Part shown: positions 36,397 through 45,990 of the stretch, in pieces
Layout of the letters: each line of letters opens with the position of its first letter
Numbering within the stretch: position 1 is the stretch's first letter
Origin: Paenibacillus alba
Lineage (GTDB): Bacteria; Bacillota; Bacilli; Paenibacillales; NBRC-103111
Direction of reading: 5' to 3'
Length of the DNA stretch: 64,000 nucleotides
Assembly (NCBI RefSeq): GCF_013204855.1
Contig: NZ_JABMKZ010000002.1
Location: 310,001 to 374,000, forward strand
Notes under the pieces: model-generated
Told to the model about the DNA's origin: nothing
Seen by the model: only the letters and a program-made list of their open reading frames with translations
Databases searched by the model: none
Program-made: the position numbers and the translations under genes

Positions 36397-36888
36397 ATGA
36401 CATTATTGAAAGCAATTGAACAGTCATTCTGTAAATTGCAGGAGCCATCGCTTGAACAACTTCAAGCAGCGATGGCCTCCATTGAAAGCTTGCTTCATGA
36501 GGTCCCGAAATATAAAACAGAACCAGAGCATCTGGCTTATGGCCGAAATGTCATCTATAGCGCTACAAACTTGGAAGTGATCGTCATCCATATTCCCGCA
36601 TTTGAAGCTACCGCTATCCACAATCACGGTCAATCCATCGGAGTTGCCTATCTAACACAAGGCTCATTAATCAACACCAAATTTCATTTGGATTCTGAAG
36701 GGTACCCTGTGACCGACGCTGAGGATGCCATTAACGCCAAAGAATACTTCACAGCTCCCTCCGAGCAAATTCATCAGCTAAGCAATCCTAGCCCAGAAGC
36801 GGCCATTTCTATCCATGTCTACAGTCCTCCCCTTCGACAAGTAGAACGGTACCTCCCTTATAGCGAAATCCTTGACTATGTCATCTAA
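36397..36888 (+). CDS. cysteine dioxygenase (thiol dioxygenase, cupin)
   Basis: 163 residues from ATG 36397, with AGGAGGCGG upstream; the longer frame lacks a site. The cupin metal site is intact: H75 and H77 in AIHNHGQS and H126 in IHQLSN. H140 and Tyr142 in SIHVYSPPL match the family's catalytic pair. The enzyme converts cysteine to cysteine sulfinate with O2 and Fe(II). It stands alone with its own promoter and a bidirectional terminator shared with glyS. Confidence 0.85.
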   Translation: MTLLKAIEQSFCKLQEPSLEQLQAAMASIESLLHEVPKYKTEPEHLAYGRNVIYSATNLEVIVIHIPAFEATAIHNHGQSIGVAYLTQGSLINTKFHLDSEGYPVTDAEDAINAKEYFTAPSEQIHQLSNPSPEAAISIHVYSPPLRQVERYLPYSEILDYVI

Positions 36889-36893
36889 CTATG

Positions 36894-36940
36894 AAAAACC
36901 CCCTGCATTCACGCAGCAATGCGTGCTTACAGGGGGTTTT
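36894..36940. terminator. bidirectional terminator between cdo and glyS
   Basis: AAAACCCCCTG and CAGGGGGTTTT enclose an inner ACGCA/TGCGT hairpin. Both strands end in a T-run, so it serves the convergent genes on both sides. Confidence 0.85.
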
Positions 36941-36944
36941 GCTA

Positions 36945-38327
36945 TTAAAATTGAAGCGAGTTCTCGATGAAGGCTTTCAATTCGGAAATAGGCATCCGCG
37001 TTTGTTCCATCGTATCACGGTCACGAACGGTCACTTGACCATCGGTTTCGGACTCGAAATCGTATGTGATACAGAATGGCGTACCGATTTCATCGTGACG
37101 ACGATATCTTTTGCCAATGGATCCTGTGTCATCGTAATCCACCATGAAATGCTTCGCAAGATCCGCAAATACGGCTTGTGCGCCTTCATTCAATTTCTTG
37201 GATAGTGGGAAAATAGCCGCTTTAACCGGTGCAAGCGCCGGGTGGAAGTGAAGAACCGTACGGCTGTCGTCACCTTCGAGCTTTTGCTCTTCGAAAGCAT
37301 CAATCAACAGCGCTAAGGTAACCCGATCAGCACCTAGTGATGGCTCGATACAATAAGGAACATAACGCTCATTCGTATCTTGCTCGATGTAATTGAAATC
37401 TTCACCGGAATGCTCCATGTGCTGTTTCAAATCGAAATCGGTACGATCAGCGATACCCCACAGCTCGCCCCAGCCGAATGGGAATTTGTATTCGATATCT
37501 GTAGTCGCATTGCTGTAGTGGGAAAGCTCATCTTCGTTGTGATCACGCAGACGGAGATTGTCTGGCTTAGCGCCCAGCGACAACAACCAATTGTGACAGA
37601 AGCTTCTCCAGTACTCGAACCATTTCATGTCTTCTCCTGGCTTACAGAAGAACTCAAGCTCCATTTGCTCGAATTCACGCGTACGGAACGTAAAGTTGCC
37701 TGGCGTGATTTCATTACGGAAGCTTTTGCCGATTTGGCCGATACCGAATGGCAGTTTTTTGCGCATCGTGCGCTGCACGTTTTTGAAGTTAACGAAAATC
37801 CCTTGTGCCGTCTCCGGTCGCAGGTACACCACATTGGAACTGGCTTCTGTTACGCCTTGGAACGTTTTGAACATCAGGTTGAATTGACGAATATCCGTGA
37901 AATCCTTGCTTCCGCAATCTGGACAAACGATGTCGTTATCCACGATCAGCTTCATCATATCGTCAAAGGTCATGCCGTCCACGATGATTTCGATATCTTT
38001 TTCCGCCAGCTTGTTCTCGATCAATTTGTCTGCACGATGACGGGCTTTGCAGCTTTTGCAATCGATCATCGGGTCGTTGAAGTTGCCTACGTGACCGGAT
38101 GCCACCCATGCCTGCGGATTCATCAGAATCGCTGCATCAAGACCTACGTTATACGGGGATTCTTGCACGAATTTTTTCCACCATGCGCGTTTGATGTTGT
38201 TTTTGAGTTCAACACCCAGCGGACCGTAATCCCACGTATTCGCCAAACCGCCATAAATTTCCGAGCCTGGGAATACAAAACCTCTGTGTTTCGCTAATGC
38301 TACGACTTGATCCATTGTGACACTCAT
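36945..38327 (-). CDS. glyS: glycyl-tRNA synthetase (single-chain type)
   Basis: 460 residues, the alpha2 (eukaryote-like) class II form, distinct from the GlyQS tetramer. Motif 1 lies near [19 protein letters not shown] zinc-type CKSCKARH...CPDCGSKD pair lies in the insertion domain. Motif 2 includes [15 protein letters not shown] and motif 3 [13 protein letters not shown] with GAAGGAGCG upstream. The mRNA leader carries a glycine T-box, so expression rises when uncharged tRNA-Gly accumulates. The gene is monocistronic, ending at the bidirectional terminator. Confidence 0.95.
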   Translation of the reverse strand: MSVTMDQVVALAKHRGFVFPGSEIYGGLANTWDYGPLGVELKNNIKRAWWKKFVQESPYNVGLDAAILMNPQAWVASGHVGNFNDPMIDCKSCKARHRADKLIENKLAEKDIEIIVDGMTFDDMMKLIVDNDIVCPDCGSKDFTDIRQFNLMFKTFQGVTEASSNVVYLRPETAQGIFVNFKNVQRTMRKKLPFGIGQIGKSFRNEITPGNFTFRTREFEQMELEFFCKPGEDMKWFEYWRSFCHNWLLSLGAKPDNLRLRDHNEDELSHYSNATTDIEYKFPFGWGELWGIADRTDFDLKQHMEHSGEDFNYIEQDTNERYVPYCIEPSLGADRVTLALLIDAFEEQKLEGDDSRTVLHFHPALAPVKAAIFPLSKKLNEGAQAVFADLAKHFMVDYDDTGSIGKRYRRHDEIGTPFCITYDFESETDGQVTVRDRDTMEQTRMPISELKAFIENSLQF

Positions 38328-38429
38328 TGCTCAATCGCTCCTTCATCTTCTCGTAAAATGGGGTCAATGACCTCTACTGACCCTCTGGTGCTGAGCAGAC
38401 GCCAAAAAGGCTCAACATCCAAAGGCATC

Positions 38430-38640
38430 AAAAAATGCCTAGGGACGAGAGCCTGAAGCACCCGCGGTTCCACCCTAGTTGATACACCTGTTCAAAGCGT
38501 GCATCCCCTTTATCGTATTGGCTCCGGATAGCCTTTTTCCTTGAGCTTCTGTCTGGGCTCTCACCGTCCCCAGCTCGCTGAACAAGAAGTTGTTCAAGTA
38601 CTATTCATCCTTCACAGCCACAATTGATCATTCAATTGGC
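38430..38640 (-). ncRNA. glycine T-box leader of glyS
   Basis: On the minus strand the T-box core AGGGTGGAACCGCGG (38462-38476) is present and followed by the terminator CTAGGG...CCCTAG-GCATTTTTT. Upstream stem I has the AGTA bulge and GGTGAGAG. The specifier is not fixed with certainty; a glycine GGC is visible in the stem I region. The leader fills most of the 370-nt gap to the next gene. Confidence 0.85.
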
Positions 38641-38643
38641 TTT

Positions 38644-38672
38644 AGTTTACAGAAAAACCGCCAAAAAATCAA
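38644..38672 (-). promoter_or_regulatory. promoter for the glyS T-box transcript
   Basis: On the minus strand TTGATT (38667-38672), 17 bp, TAAACT (38644-38649): 4/6 and 4/6 to consensus with ideal spacing, just before the T-box stem I. Confidence 0.45.
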
Positions 38673-38697
38673 ACGGTATCCGCTAAACTTTTTATTT

Positions 38698-39498
38698 TTA
38701 GTATAAATGCGGACGACGGTCTTCAAAAACAGGTATCTTGGCACGCACACGCACGACCTCTGTCAGATCAATCGTCGCTTGCAAGATCGCTTCCTGCTCC
38801 TCGCCTTCCACCAAAACCTCGCCCCAAGGATCAATAACCATCGAATGTCCGAAGAAATTCGTCGTTCCACTCGTCCCTACACGATTACAAGAAACAACAT
38901 ACATTTGATTTTCAATTGCTCTAGCCATAAGCAGCGTACGCCAGTGATGCAAGCGAGGATGCGGCCATTCCGCAGGAACGAACAAGATTCTAGCGCCATC
39001 AAGCGCTAATTTGCGAGCAAGCTCAGGAAACCGGATATCATAACAGATCATAGCACCTGCCGGAACGCCTTCCAGCTCGAAACGGCCAAGCTGATCCCCG
39101 CTATGCAGAAACTTTTCCTCATCCATCAGACGAAATAAGTGAATTTTGGAATACTCCGCAATTTCCGCTCCTTCCCGGTCAAACGCATAAATCGTGTTCA
39201 AGACACGATCTTCTCTTTTATCCGCGATGGAACCGCCTATCAGATTGACTTGATGCTTTTGGGCAAACTTACTTAGAAAGGCCTTCGTCCGTTCTCCGTT
39301 GGAGTCAGCAAGCTGCTGAATCTCGGTCAAGGCGTAGCCTGTATTCCACATTTCGGGAAATACAATAACGTCCGGCTTCTGCTCAGCCTGAATCGCTTGC
39401 TCCAAAAGTTTTTCCAGGTGCAAAAAGTTAGTATCGGGCTCACCGATGGTAATATCCATTTGAATTAGAGCAATATGCAACAACTGTGATTCGGACAT
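38698..39498 (-). CDS. mtnU: carbon-nitrogen hydrolase, MtnU-like
   Basis: 266 residues, nitrilase superfamily. The catalytic triad is Glu49 (VFPEMW), Lys118 (YSKIHLFR) and Cys152 (ICYDIRFPEL). Bacillus MtnU (YkrU), of this kind, lies next to the salvage aminotransferase and is thought to cleave 2-oxo-4-methylthiobutyramide. Here mtnE lies 760 nt away across a DUF1572 gene and points the opposite way. AAAGGAG precedes the ATG. The exact substrate is inferred from context. Confidence 0.75.
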   Translation of the reverse strand: MSESQLLHIALIQMDITIGEPDTNFLHLEKLLEQAIQAEQKPDVIVFPEMWNTGYALTEIQQLADSNGERTKAFLSKFAQKHQVNLIGGSIADKREDRVLNTIYAFDREGAEIAEYSKIHLFRLMDEEKFLHSGDQLGRFELEGVPAGAMICYDIRFPELARKLALDGARILFVPAEWPHPRLHHWRTLLMARAIENQMYVVSCNRVGTSGTTNFFGHSMVIDPWGEVLVEGEEQEAILQATIDLTEVVRVRAKIPVFEDRRPHLY

Positions 39499-39580
39499 GC
39501 GCTTGAAACTCCTTTCATGGGCAAAAATAGTGCTATCTCCTCATAGTAGTCGAAATTAGTGTTCAACTCAATCATTAGCG

Positions 39581-40105
39581 CTATGGTTTAAACGATTTGG
39601 ACTGTCCTCTGGCAATACTCAGAGTCTGCCAATGCGCACTTGCCCAATGCTTGCTCAGAAATACGATTTGCCCAACATGATAGCCATAATGCGAAACTTG
39701 CCGCTGAATGGCCTGCAGTACCGTATGTCCCTCCCCACGAATAAGGACAATCTTGAGAACATCCTCAGCTGTGAGGGATTCCAATGTCTGAAAAAGAATG
39801 GCCCAGCCTTCCTCCCAAAGGGAAATCAGCGCTTCACGCGCAAGCTGTTTGCCTTCGAATTCGCCATCGCGTTCCCTTGTTTCTTTCTCACCATCTGTGG
39901 TTAAGAAATCCGTCCAGCGAGATCTCATATTCCCATGCATATGCTTGATCAGCACTTCCAAGGAATTCGACTCTTCATCTAAGGTTAAATAAAAATGCGC
40001 TTCCGCGGTTTGAGCCAAGGCTTTATCCGCCAGCTTTTTCATATTGACAAACGCACGTATTGATTCCTGCAAAAAAGCTTCTGCGACTTGGGATTGTTCC
40101 GACAT
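39581..40105 (-). CDS. DinB/DUF1572-type protein
   Basis: 174 residues, a four-helix bundle protein. The segment LEVLIKHMHGNMRSRWTDF and the later QRQVSHYGYHVGQIVFL are the metal-site motifs of DUF1572/DinB, with His residues in both. Such proteins bind a metal with three His; some are thiol transferases. No partner is known. It is followed on the same strand by mtnU after 82 nt and lies divergent to mtnE, so it may be in one transcript with mtnU. Confidence 0.75.
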   Translation of the reverse strand: MSEQSQVAEAFLQESIRAFVNMKKLADKALAQTAEAHFYLTLDEESNSLEVLIKHMHGNMRSRWTDFLTTDGEKETRERDGEFEGKQLAREALISLWEEGWAILFQTLESLTAEDVLKIVLIRGEGHTVLQAIQRQVSHYGYHVGQIVFLSKHWASAHWQTLSIARGQSKSFKP

Positions 40106-40257
40106 CGTCTCATCACCTTTCTCATCCTATGGGATAACCATAAGACAAGGATCGCCAGAAGTAAAATCGATTATTTTCATCACTATGAAAAAAAGTTTAA
40201 TCATGTTACATTAAGGATATTAATCAAAATCCCGACCTTCGGAGTGTGAATTAAACC

Positions 40258-41460
40258 GTGACGAAATTATCTACGAAATCAAGCGCCTTTTCCATACAGC
40301 CTGCTGAACGGATGAAAGGTTTACCGACGCAATTTTTCGCAACGCTCGTTGGCAAAGCCAACGCACAGATCGCACAAGGCCACGACGTTATCAATTTGGG
40401 CCAAGGAAATCCGGATCGTCCCACGCCTCCGCATATCGTGGCATCCATCCAAGAAGCAGCAGCCAATCCGCTGTATCACAAATATCCGCCTTTTAGCGGC
40501 TTCCCTTTCTTGAAGCAAGCTGTTGCCCAGCGTTACAAGGAAGATCACAACGTCGATCTTGATCCCGAGACAGAAGTCGCGATTCTGTTCGGCGGCAAAA
40601 CTGGACTCATTGAGATCGCTCAGTGCTTGCTGAATCCCGGCGATGTATGCTTAGTTCCCGATCCAGGTTATCCAGACTACTGGTCAGGCGTAGCGCTGGC
40701 AGGCGCAGAAATGGCGTTCATGCCTCTGCGGGAAGAAAATAACTTCCTGCCTGATTACTCCCAGCTTAAGGAGTCCGATTTGAACAGAGCCAAGCTTATG
40801 TTCATTAATTATCCGAACAATCCGACAGGCGCCACAGCCCCTGCCTCCTTCTATGAAGATACCGTTGCTTTCGCAGAACGCAATGGTGTCGTGGTAGCAA
40901 GTGATTTCGCTTACGGAGCTATCGGTTTCGATGGTCAGAAGCCCGTGAGCTTCCTGCAAACTCCCGGTGCCAAAGAAGTGGGTATCGAGTTCTATACGCT
41001 TTCCAAAACATACAACATGGCCGGTTGGCGCGTAGGGTTCGCCCTCGGCAATAAAGAAGTAATCCGTCTTATTAACCTGATGCAGGATCATTATTACTGC
41101 TCTCTCTTTGGCGGTATTCAAGTTGCTGCCGCAACAGCATTAACAGGGCCGCAGGACTGTGTAACCGAGCTGCGCGACGTGTATGAGAGCCGCCGCAATG
41201 CCCTCTATTCCTCACTGGCTGGCATTGGCTGGCATGCTCGTCCTTCACAAGGTTCGTTCTTCTCGTGGCTGCCGGTCCCCAAAGGCCATACCTCACAAAG
41301 CTTGGCTGACCTCCTTCTGGAAGAGGCCAAAGTTGTTGTCGCACCGGGCATCGGCTTCGGGACACATGGAGAAGGATATGTGCGACTCGGACTCCTATCA
41401 TCGGAAGAGAGATTGCAAGAAGCTGTCCAGCGAATCGGCACCCTGCATTTGTTTGAGTAG
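40258..41460 (+). CDS. mtnE: PLP aminotransferase of methionine salvage (MtnE/MtnV-like)
   Basis: 400 residues, GTG start after GGAGTGTG. Class I/II aminotransferase fold: substrate motif NLGQGNPDRPTPP, NYPNNPTG, and PLP lysine about 251 in TLSKTYNMAGWRVGF. It aminates 2-oxo-4-methylthiobutyrate to methionine in the salvage pathway of Bacillus. The mtn context supports this over a general aspartate transaminase. It is separated from the T-box operon by its own promoter region and has no visible terminator. Confidence 0.82.
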   Translation: MTKLSTKSSAFSIQPAERMKGLPTQFFATLVGKANAQIAQGHDVINLGQGNPDRPTPPHIVASIQEAAANPLYHKYPPFSGFPFLKQAVAQRYKEDHNVDLDPETEVAILFGGKTGLIEIAQCLLNPGDVCLVPDPGYPDYWSGVALAGAEMAFMPLREENNFLPDYSQLKESDLNRAKLMFINYPNNPTGATAPASFYEDTVAFAERNGVVVASDFAYGAIGFDGQKPVSFLQTPGAKEVGIEFYTLSKTYNMAGWRVGFALGNKEVIRLINLMQDHYYCSLFGGIQVAAATALTGPQDCVTELRDVYESRRNALYSSLAGIGWHARPSQGSFFSWLPVPKGHTSQSLADLLLEEAKVVVAPGIGFGTHGEGYVRLGLLSSEERLQEAVQRIGTLHLFE

Positions 41461-41506
41461 TCGCCACGAACAGGCTCGATGCGTTGGAGAATTAGGTGCT
41501 TGCTTC

Positions 41507-41536
41507 TTTACAAACGTTCGATCAGCGTGCTATTCT
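41507..41536 (+). promoter_or_regulatory. promoter for the pro T-box operon
   Basis: TTTACA (41507-41512), 18 bp, TATTCT (41531-41536): 5/6 and 4/6 to the sigma-A consensus. It lies between the mtnE stop and the T-box. Confidence 0.5.
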
Positions 41537-41577
41537 AGATAGAACCAAAAAAGGAAGTCCTCCAAAACTTCTATATC

Positions 41578-41826
41578 ACAACGTAATGATGGGAATAGTA
41601 GGAACGTGAAGCACGTAGCCAGAGAGTAAGCTCCATAGTCTGAGAGAGCCTGCCGTGAACCGATTCTGAACCCGCCCCTGAACAGTCAACGATGAGTTGA
41701 ACAGCCCCCTGCTGTTATTAGGGAATCTAGAGTGGGTGCTGCCTTGAGGCATGCGCCAATCTAAGGTGGTACCGCGGAAGCAACAGACTTTCGTCCTTAT
41801 GTGTTAAGGACGGGAGTCTTTTTTGT
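41578..41826 (+). ncRNA. proline T-box leader of proB-proS-proA-proC
   Basis: Stem I with ATAGTAGG bulge and CCAGAGAG is followed by the T-box core AGGTGGTACCGCGG (41764-41777). The terminator CGTCCTTA-tgtgt-TAAGGACG lies inside an outer AGACT/AGTCT stem with a T-run (41785-41824). A CCN specifier is visible in the GAACCCGCC region, but the exact codon is uncertain. It senses uncharged tRNA (Pro inferred from proS). Confidence 0.88.
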
Positions 41827-41860
41827 ATGTACATAGATAGAAATAAAGGATGGGATCGTT

Positions 41861-42961
41861 ATGACTCAGCGCATTGTTGTCAAAATCGGCAGCAGCTCAC
41901 TAACTTCAGATACAGGCGGTTTGAACCCTGACAAAATCCGTTTCTTCGCCACTGAGCTTGCACAATTGCAGAAAGACGGCAATCAAGTGCTGCTCGTCAC
42001 GTCCGGCGCGGTTGCCGCAGGCTTCACCTCTCTCGGCTACCGCACACGGCCTAAGGTGCTGCATGAGAAACAGGCCGCTGCCGCCGTCGGCCAAGCGCTT
42101 CTGATGCAGGCGTACCATGAAGCCTTTGCGTCCCACGCGGTAAGCGTGGCGCAAATTCTGCTGACCCGGTACGACTTCTCCAACCGCAAGCGCGTCCAGA
42201 ACGCGCTGATGACGATCGACGAGCTGCTGCAGCGCGGCGTCGTTCCGATCATTAACGAGAACGACACCGTCGCGGTCGACGAGCTGAAATTCGGCGACAA
42301 CGATACGTTGTCTGCCTTGGTCGGCAATTTGGTCAAAGCCAGCAAATTGATCATCATTACCGATATGGACGGCCTCTACACGGACGATCCACGGAAAAAC
42401 GCGAACGCGCAGCGCATCGAACGCGTGGACGCTATCAGCGATGAGCTGTTCAGCTTCGCTGGAGGCTCTGGGAGCGCGGTCGGCACCGGCGGCATGCGCT
42501 CCAAGGTCGAAGCCGCCCGCATCGCGATGCGCGGGGGCGTGCCGGTATTCATCGGGCGCGTGCTCGAGCCCAGCGATTTGGCCTATGCCGTGAACGGCAC
42601 CGGCAAGGGCACCTACTTTGACACGGCGCTCAACAATTTGCCCGTGAAGAAGCAGTGGGTTGGCTTCCATTCCCTACCCCAAGGACAAATCCTTGTGGAC
42701 CAAGGCGCGATGATAGCTTTGATCAGCGGTGGCAAGAGCTTGCTCCCCGCTGGCATCATCGGCGCTACCGGCGATTTCCACCCCGGCGATGTCGTCGAGG
42801 TCTTGAACAAGGAAGGCTCGCTGCTTGGCCGCGGCGTCGTCAATTACGCCGCTTGGCAGGTGCAAGCTGCCGCAGGGTTAAGCACCGATGAAGTTCAGAA
42901 GCGGGTCGAAGTCTCCCGCATTGAAGTGATTCATCGGGATGAATGGGTCCCTTTGACCTAG
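41861..42961 (+). CDS. proB: glutamate 5-kinase with PUA domain
   Basis: 366 residues. The amino-acid kinase fold opens with RIVVKIGSSSLT and has the SGAVAAGFTSLG loop, NENDTVAVDELKFGDND, and GTGGMRSKVEAA. A PUA domain fills the last 75 residues (DVVEVLNKEGSLLGRGVV). It phosphorylates glutamate to start proline synthesis. ATG after GGATGGG; first gene after the T-box. The middle of the gene is markedly GC-rich compared with its neighbours. Confidence 0.95.
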   Translation: MTQRIVVKIGSSSLTSDTGGLNPDKIRFFATELAQLQKDGNQVLLVTSGAVAAGFTSLGYRTRPKVLHEKQAAAAVGQALLMQAYHEAFASHAVSVAQILLTRYDFSNRKRVQNALMTIDELLQRGVVPIINENDTVAVDELKFGDNDTLSALVGNLVKASKLIIITDMDGLYTDDPRKNANAQRIERVDAISDELFSFAGGSGSAVGTGGMRSKVEAARIAMRGGVPVFIGRVLEPSDLAYAVNGTGKGTYFDTALNNLPVKKQWVGFHSLPQGQILVDQGAMIALISGGKSLLPAGIIGATGDFHPGDVVEVLNKEGSLLGRGVVNYAAWQVQAAAGLSTDEVQKRVEVSRIEVIHRDEWVPLT

Positions 42962-42986
42962 ATAAGAAAGAGAGGCGAGCTGACAC

Positions 42987-44723
42987 ATGAGACAACAACG
43001 AATGCTGATCCCAACCCAACGCGACGTACCGGGAGATGCCGAAGCCGCAAGCCATCGCCTCATGCTGAGAGCGGGCTTGATCCGTCAGCTCTCAAGCGGA
43101 ATTTACTCTTATTTACCTTTAGGGCTGAAAGCTCTTCAGCATATACAAGCAATTGTCCGTGAAGAAATGGATGCAGCAGGCGCTCAAGAAATGCTCATGC
43201 CTGCCCTCCATCCTTCCGAATTATGGAAAGCTTCCGGCAGATGGGACGTTTATGGCCCCGAGCTCATGCGTTTGGAAGATCGACATGGTCGGGAATTTGC
43301 CCTTGGCGCTACCCATGAGGAAGTTATTACTTCTCTTGTGAAGGATGAGATTCATTCCTACAAAAAGCTGCCGGTTACCCTGTATCAAATTCAGACCAAA
43401 TATCGGGATGAACGCAGACCGCGTTTTGGACTTCTGCGCGGACGAGAATTTCTAATGAAAGACGCTTACTCGTTCGATCGAACGGAAAGCGGACTTGATG
43501 ACAGCTATACCAGCATGTATAACGCTTATGTCCGAATTTTCACACGATGCGGCTTGAAGTTCCGAGCTGTTGAAGCAGATTCCGGCGCCATCGGCGGTAC
43601 GGACACCCATGAATTCATGGCACTTGCCGATATCGGCGAAGATACCATTGTCTATTGTCCGACTTGCCAATATGCCGCCAATCTGGAAAAAGCCGTTGGT
43701 CGTATACCGCAATCATCGGAGTCCTTAGACACTCATAATGATTCGGCAGTATCTGAGCTCGTAAAAACTCATACGCCTGGCGTTAGCACAATTAAGCAAT
43801 TAGGCCAATTTCTCGGTCAATCGCCCGCTCAGATCATCAAGTCGATTGCCCTGGAAGCGGATGGAAAGCCCGTCATCGTGCTCCTCCGAGGTGATTATGA
43901 GCTGAATGAAGTCAAACTGAAGCAGGCGATTGGCGCAGAGAATGTCACTCTACTATCCGAAGATGGCATCCTAAAGCTAGGATCAACTGCCGGATTTATC
44001 GGTCCCATCGGACTGCATAATGTCAAAATCGTTGCAGATGTGTCGGTCTATGGGCTGAAAAATGCTATCGTTGGCGCCAATGAACCCGACTATCACTTGC
44101 TCCATGTTGATCTTCAGCGCGATCTTCCTGGGTTAACCTTTCAAGATGTCCACAATGTCACTGAAGGGGAGTTATGTTCCCATTGCGGCAATGAGCTTTC
44201 CTTTGCCAAAGGAATCGAGCTTGGGCACGTCTTCAAACTCGGCACCAAATACAGCCGTTCGCTTGGCGCGACATTCAGCAATGAAAATGGCGTTACTGAA
44301 CCCATCATTATGGGCTGTTATGGCATTGGCGTTTCCCGTGTGCTTGCTGCCGTTATAGAACAACACTACGATGAGCGAGGTATCCTTTGGCCAGAAACTC
44401 TTGCGCCATTTTCGATTCATCTCCTTACCGTACATGTCCATGACGAGATGCAGATGAAGCTTTCTCAAGATATTTATACAAGCCTGCAAAATGCCGGTTA
44501 CTCCGTTCTGTGGGATGATCGCGATGAGCGTCCAGGTGTGAAATTCAATGATTCTGACCTGCTAGGTTTCCCATTGCGAATAACTGTAGGTAAGAAAGCA
44601 AACGAACAAATGATAGAATGCAAAGAACGCCGCAGCGGAAAACAATATGAATTAATGGCCAATCAACTGCTTAGCCATTGCCAATCCTTTTTCCAATCAG
44701 GAGGTCGATCGAATCATGAGTGA
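42987..44723 (+). CDS. proS: prolyl-tRNA synthetase (bacterial type, with editing insert)
   Basis: 578 residues. Class II motif 1 region SHRLMLRAGLIRQLSSGIYSYLPLG, the THEEVITSLVKDEI stretch, RDERRPRFGLLRGREFLMKD (motif 2) and GCYGIGVSRVLAA (motif 3) are present. A YbaK-type editing insert lies at about 245-400. It begins 25 nt after proB and overlaps proA by 8 nt. A tRNA synthetase inside the proline operon explains why a T-box is used to control it. Confidence 0.95.
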   Translation: MRQQRMLIPTQRDVPGDAEAASHRLMLRAGLIRQLSSGIYSYLPLGLKALQHIQAIVREEMDAAGAQEMLMPALHPSELWKASGRWDVYGPELMRLEDRHGREFALGATHEEVITSLVKDEIHSYKKLPVTLYQIQTKYRDERRPRFGLLRGREFLMKDAYSFDRTESGLDDSYTSMYNAYVRIFTRCGLKFRAVEADSGAIGGTDTHEFMALADIGEDTIVYCPTCQYAANLEKAVGRIPQSSESLDTHNDSAVSELVKTHTPGVSTIKQLGQFLGQSPAQIIKSIALEADGKPVIVLLRGDYELNEVKLKQAIGAENVTLLSEDGILKLGSTAGFIGPIGLHNVKIVADVSVYGLKNAIVGANEPDYHLLHVDLQRDLPGLTFQDVHNVTEGELCSHCGNELSFAKGIELGHVFKLGTKYSRSLGATFSNENGVTEPIIMGCYGIGVSRVLAAVIEQHYDERGILWPETLAPFSIHLLTVHVHDEMQMKLSQDIYTSLQNAGYSVLWDDRDERPGVKFNDSDLLGFPLRITVGKKANEQMIECKERRSGKQYELMANQLLSHCQSFFQSGGRSNHE

Positions 44724-45963
44724 AGTCATTCAAAAATCAAAATTAGCCAAACAAGCGGCTCAAACTATGGGCAATTTAACAACCGAACAAAAAAATGCGG
44801 CACTGCTCCTTATGGCGGATGCTCTTGTCACTGAACAGCAGTCCATTATTGAAGCAAATGCGAAGGATTTGCAAAGAGGCAAAGAGCAAGGCACTAGCGC
44901 TTCGCTTCTCGATCGTTTGGCTTTAAATGAATCGCGGATTGCCGCAATTGCCGAAGGACTTCGCCAAATTGCTGAATTGCCGGATCCGGTTGGAGATACG
45001 CTGGAAGCCTTTGATCGTCCAAACGGCTTGCGCATTCGCAAAATCCGTGTTCCCCTAGGTGTTGTCGGCATTATTTATGAAGCTAGACCCAATGTAACGG
45101 TGGATGCCGCTGGGTTATGTCTAAAAACTGGCAATGCGGTTGTGCTGCGTGGAGGCTCTTCCGCCTTATTTTCCAATGAGCGCATCGTGGAAGTTCTGCA
45201 TGAAGCACTTCACCGTTCGGCGATTCCAGCGGATGCCCTGCAATTAATTCTCAGTGCTGATCGCAGCTCGGTGGATGAAATGCTGAAGTTGAACGGCTTG
45301 ATTGATGTTCTGATCCCAAGAGGCGGCAGCTCACTTATTCAAAATGTTGTCAATAACGCCTCTGTTCCTGTCATTGAAACAGGCGCAGGTGTGTGTCATA
45401 CTTTTATAGATGAAAGTGCACAGCTGGATATGGCGGTACGCATTGGCATCAATGCCAAAGCTCAGCGTCCTTCTGTTTGCAATTCGATGGAAACTTTGCT
45501 CGTACATGAGGCGATTGCCGAAAAGCATTTGAGTGCGATTGCCGAAGCATTCACAGGTGCTCATGTTGAGCTTCGCGGTGACGAGCGCGCTCGAGCGCTG
45601 GTGCCTAGCATGCATGAAGCTGTAACTGAGGATTGGAAGACAGAATACGGGGATTATATCCTCTCCATCAAAGTGGTCAAAAATCTCGACGAAGCACTCT
45701 CCCATATTCGGGAATATGGCACGATGCACTCGGAGTGTATTGTAACGGAAGATGCCGCTAATGCTGAAAGATTTCTGCAGGAAGTGGATGCTGCTGCGGT
45801 TTATCATAATGCATCGACCCGTTTTACGGATGGATTTGAATTTGGCTTCGGAGCCGAAATCGGTATCTCGACTCAAAAGCTGCACGCACGTGGACCTATG
45901 GGGCTGCCTGCTTTAACTTCAACCAAATTCCGCGTCTACGGAAACGGACAAATAAGAGAATAA
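44716..45963 (+). CDS. proA: gamma-glutamyl phosphate reductase
   Basis: 415 residues, aldehyde-dehydrogenase fold. It has RIRKIRVPLGVVGIIYEARP, LRGGSSAL and the catalytic Cys in KAQRPSVCNSMETLLVH. It makes glutamate-5-semialdehyde from glutamyl phosphate with NADPH. It overlaps proS by 8 nt and is followed by proC after 27 nt, forming one operon. Confidence 0.96.
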   Translation: MSEVIQKSKLAKQAAQTMGNLTTEQKNAALLLMADALVTEQQSIIEANAKDLQRGKEQGTSASLLDRLALNESRIAAIAEGLRQIAELPDPVGDTLEAFDRPNGLRIRKIRVPLGVVGIIYEARPNVTVDAAGLCLKTGNAVVLRGGSSALFSNERIVEVLHEALHRSAIPADALQLILSADRSSVDEMLKLNGLIDVLIPRGGSSLIQNVVNNASVPVIETGAGVCHTFIDESAQLDMAVRIGINAKAQRPSVCNSMETLLVHEAIAEKHLSAIAEAFTGAHVELRGDERARALVPSMHEAVTEDWKTEYGDYILSIKVVKNLDEALSHIREYGTMHSECIVTEDAANAERFLQEVDAAAVYHNASTRFTDGFEFGFGAEIGISTQKLHARGPMGLPALTSTKFRVYGNGQIRE

Positions 45964-45990
45964 GAATTCACCATTAAGGAGGTTTGCACA

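Noticed and set aside
37380-38297. 305-residue frame on the plus strand opposite glyS
   Set aside because: Shadow of glyS; no start site and atypical composition.
40106-40257. S-box (SAM) riboswitch ahead of mtnE
   Set aside because: The S-box core sequences are absent; only an ordinary short leader is present.
41906-42670. 254-residue frame on the minus strand opposite proB
   Set aside because: Shadow of proB, favoured by its GC-rich codons.
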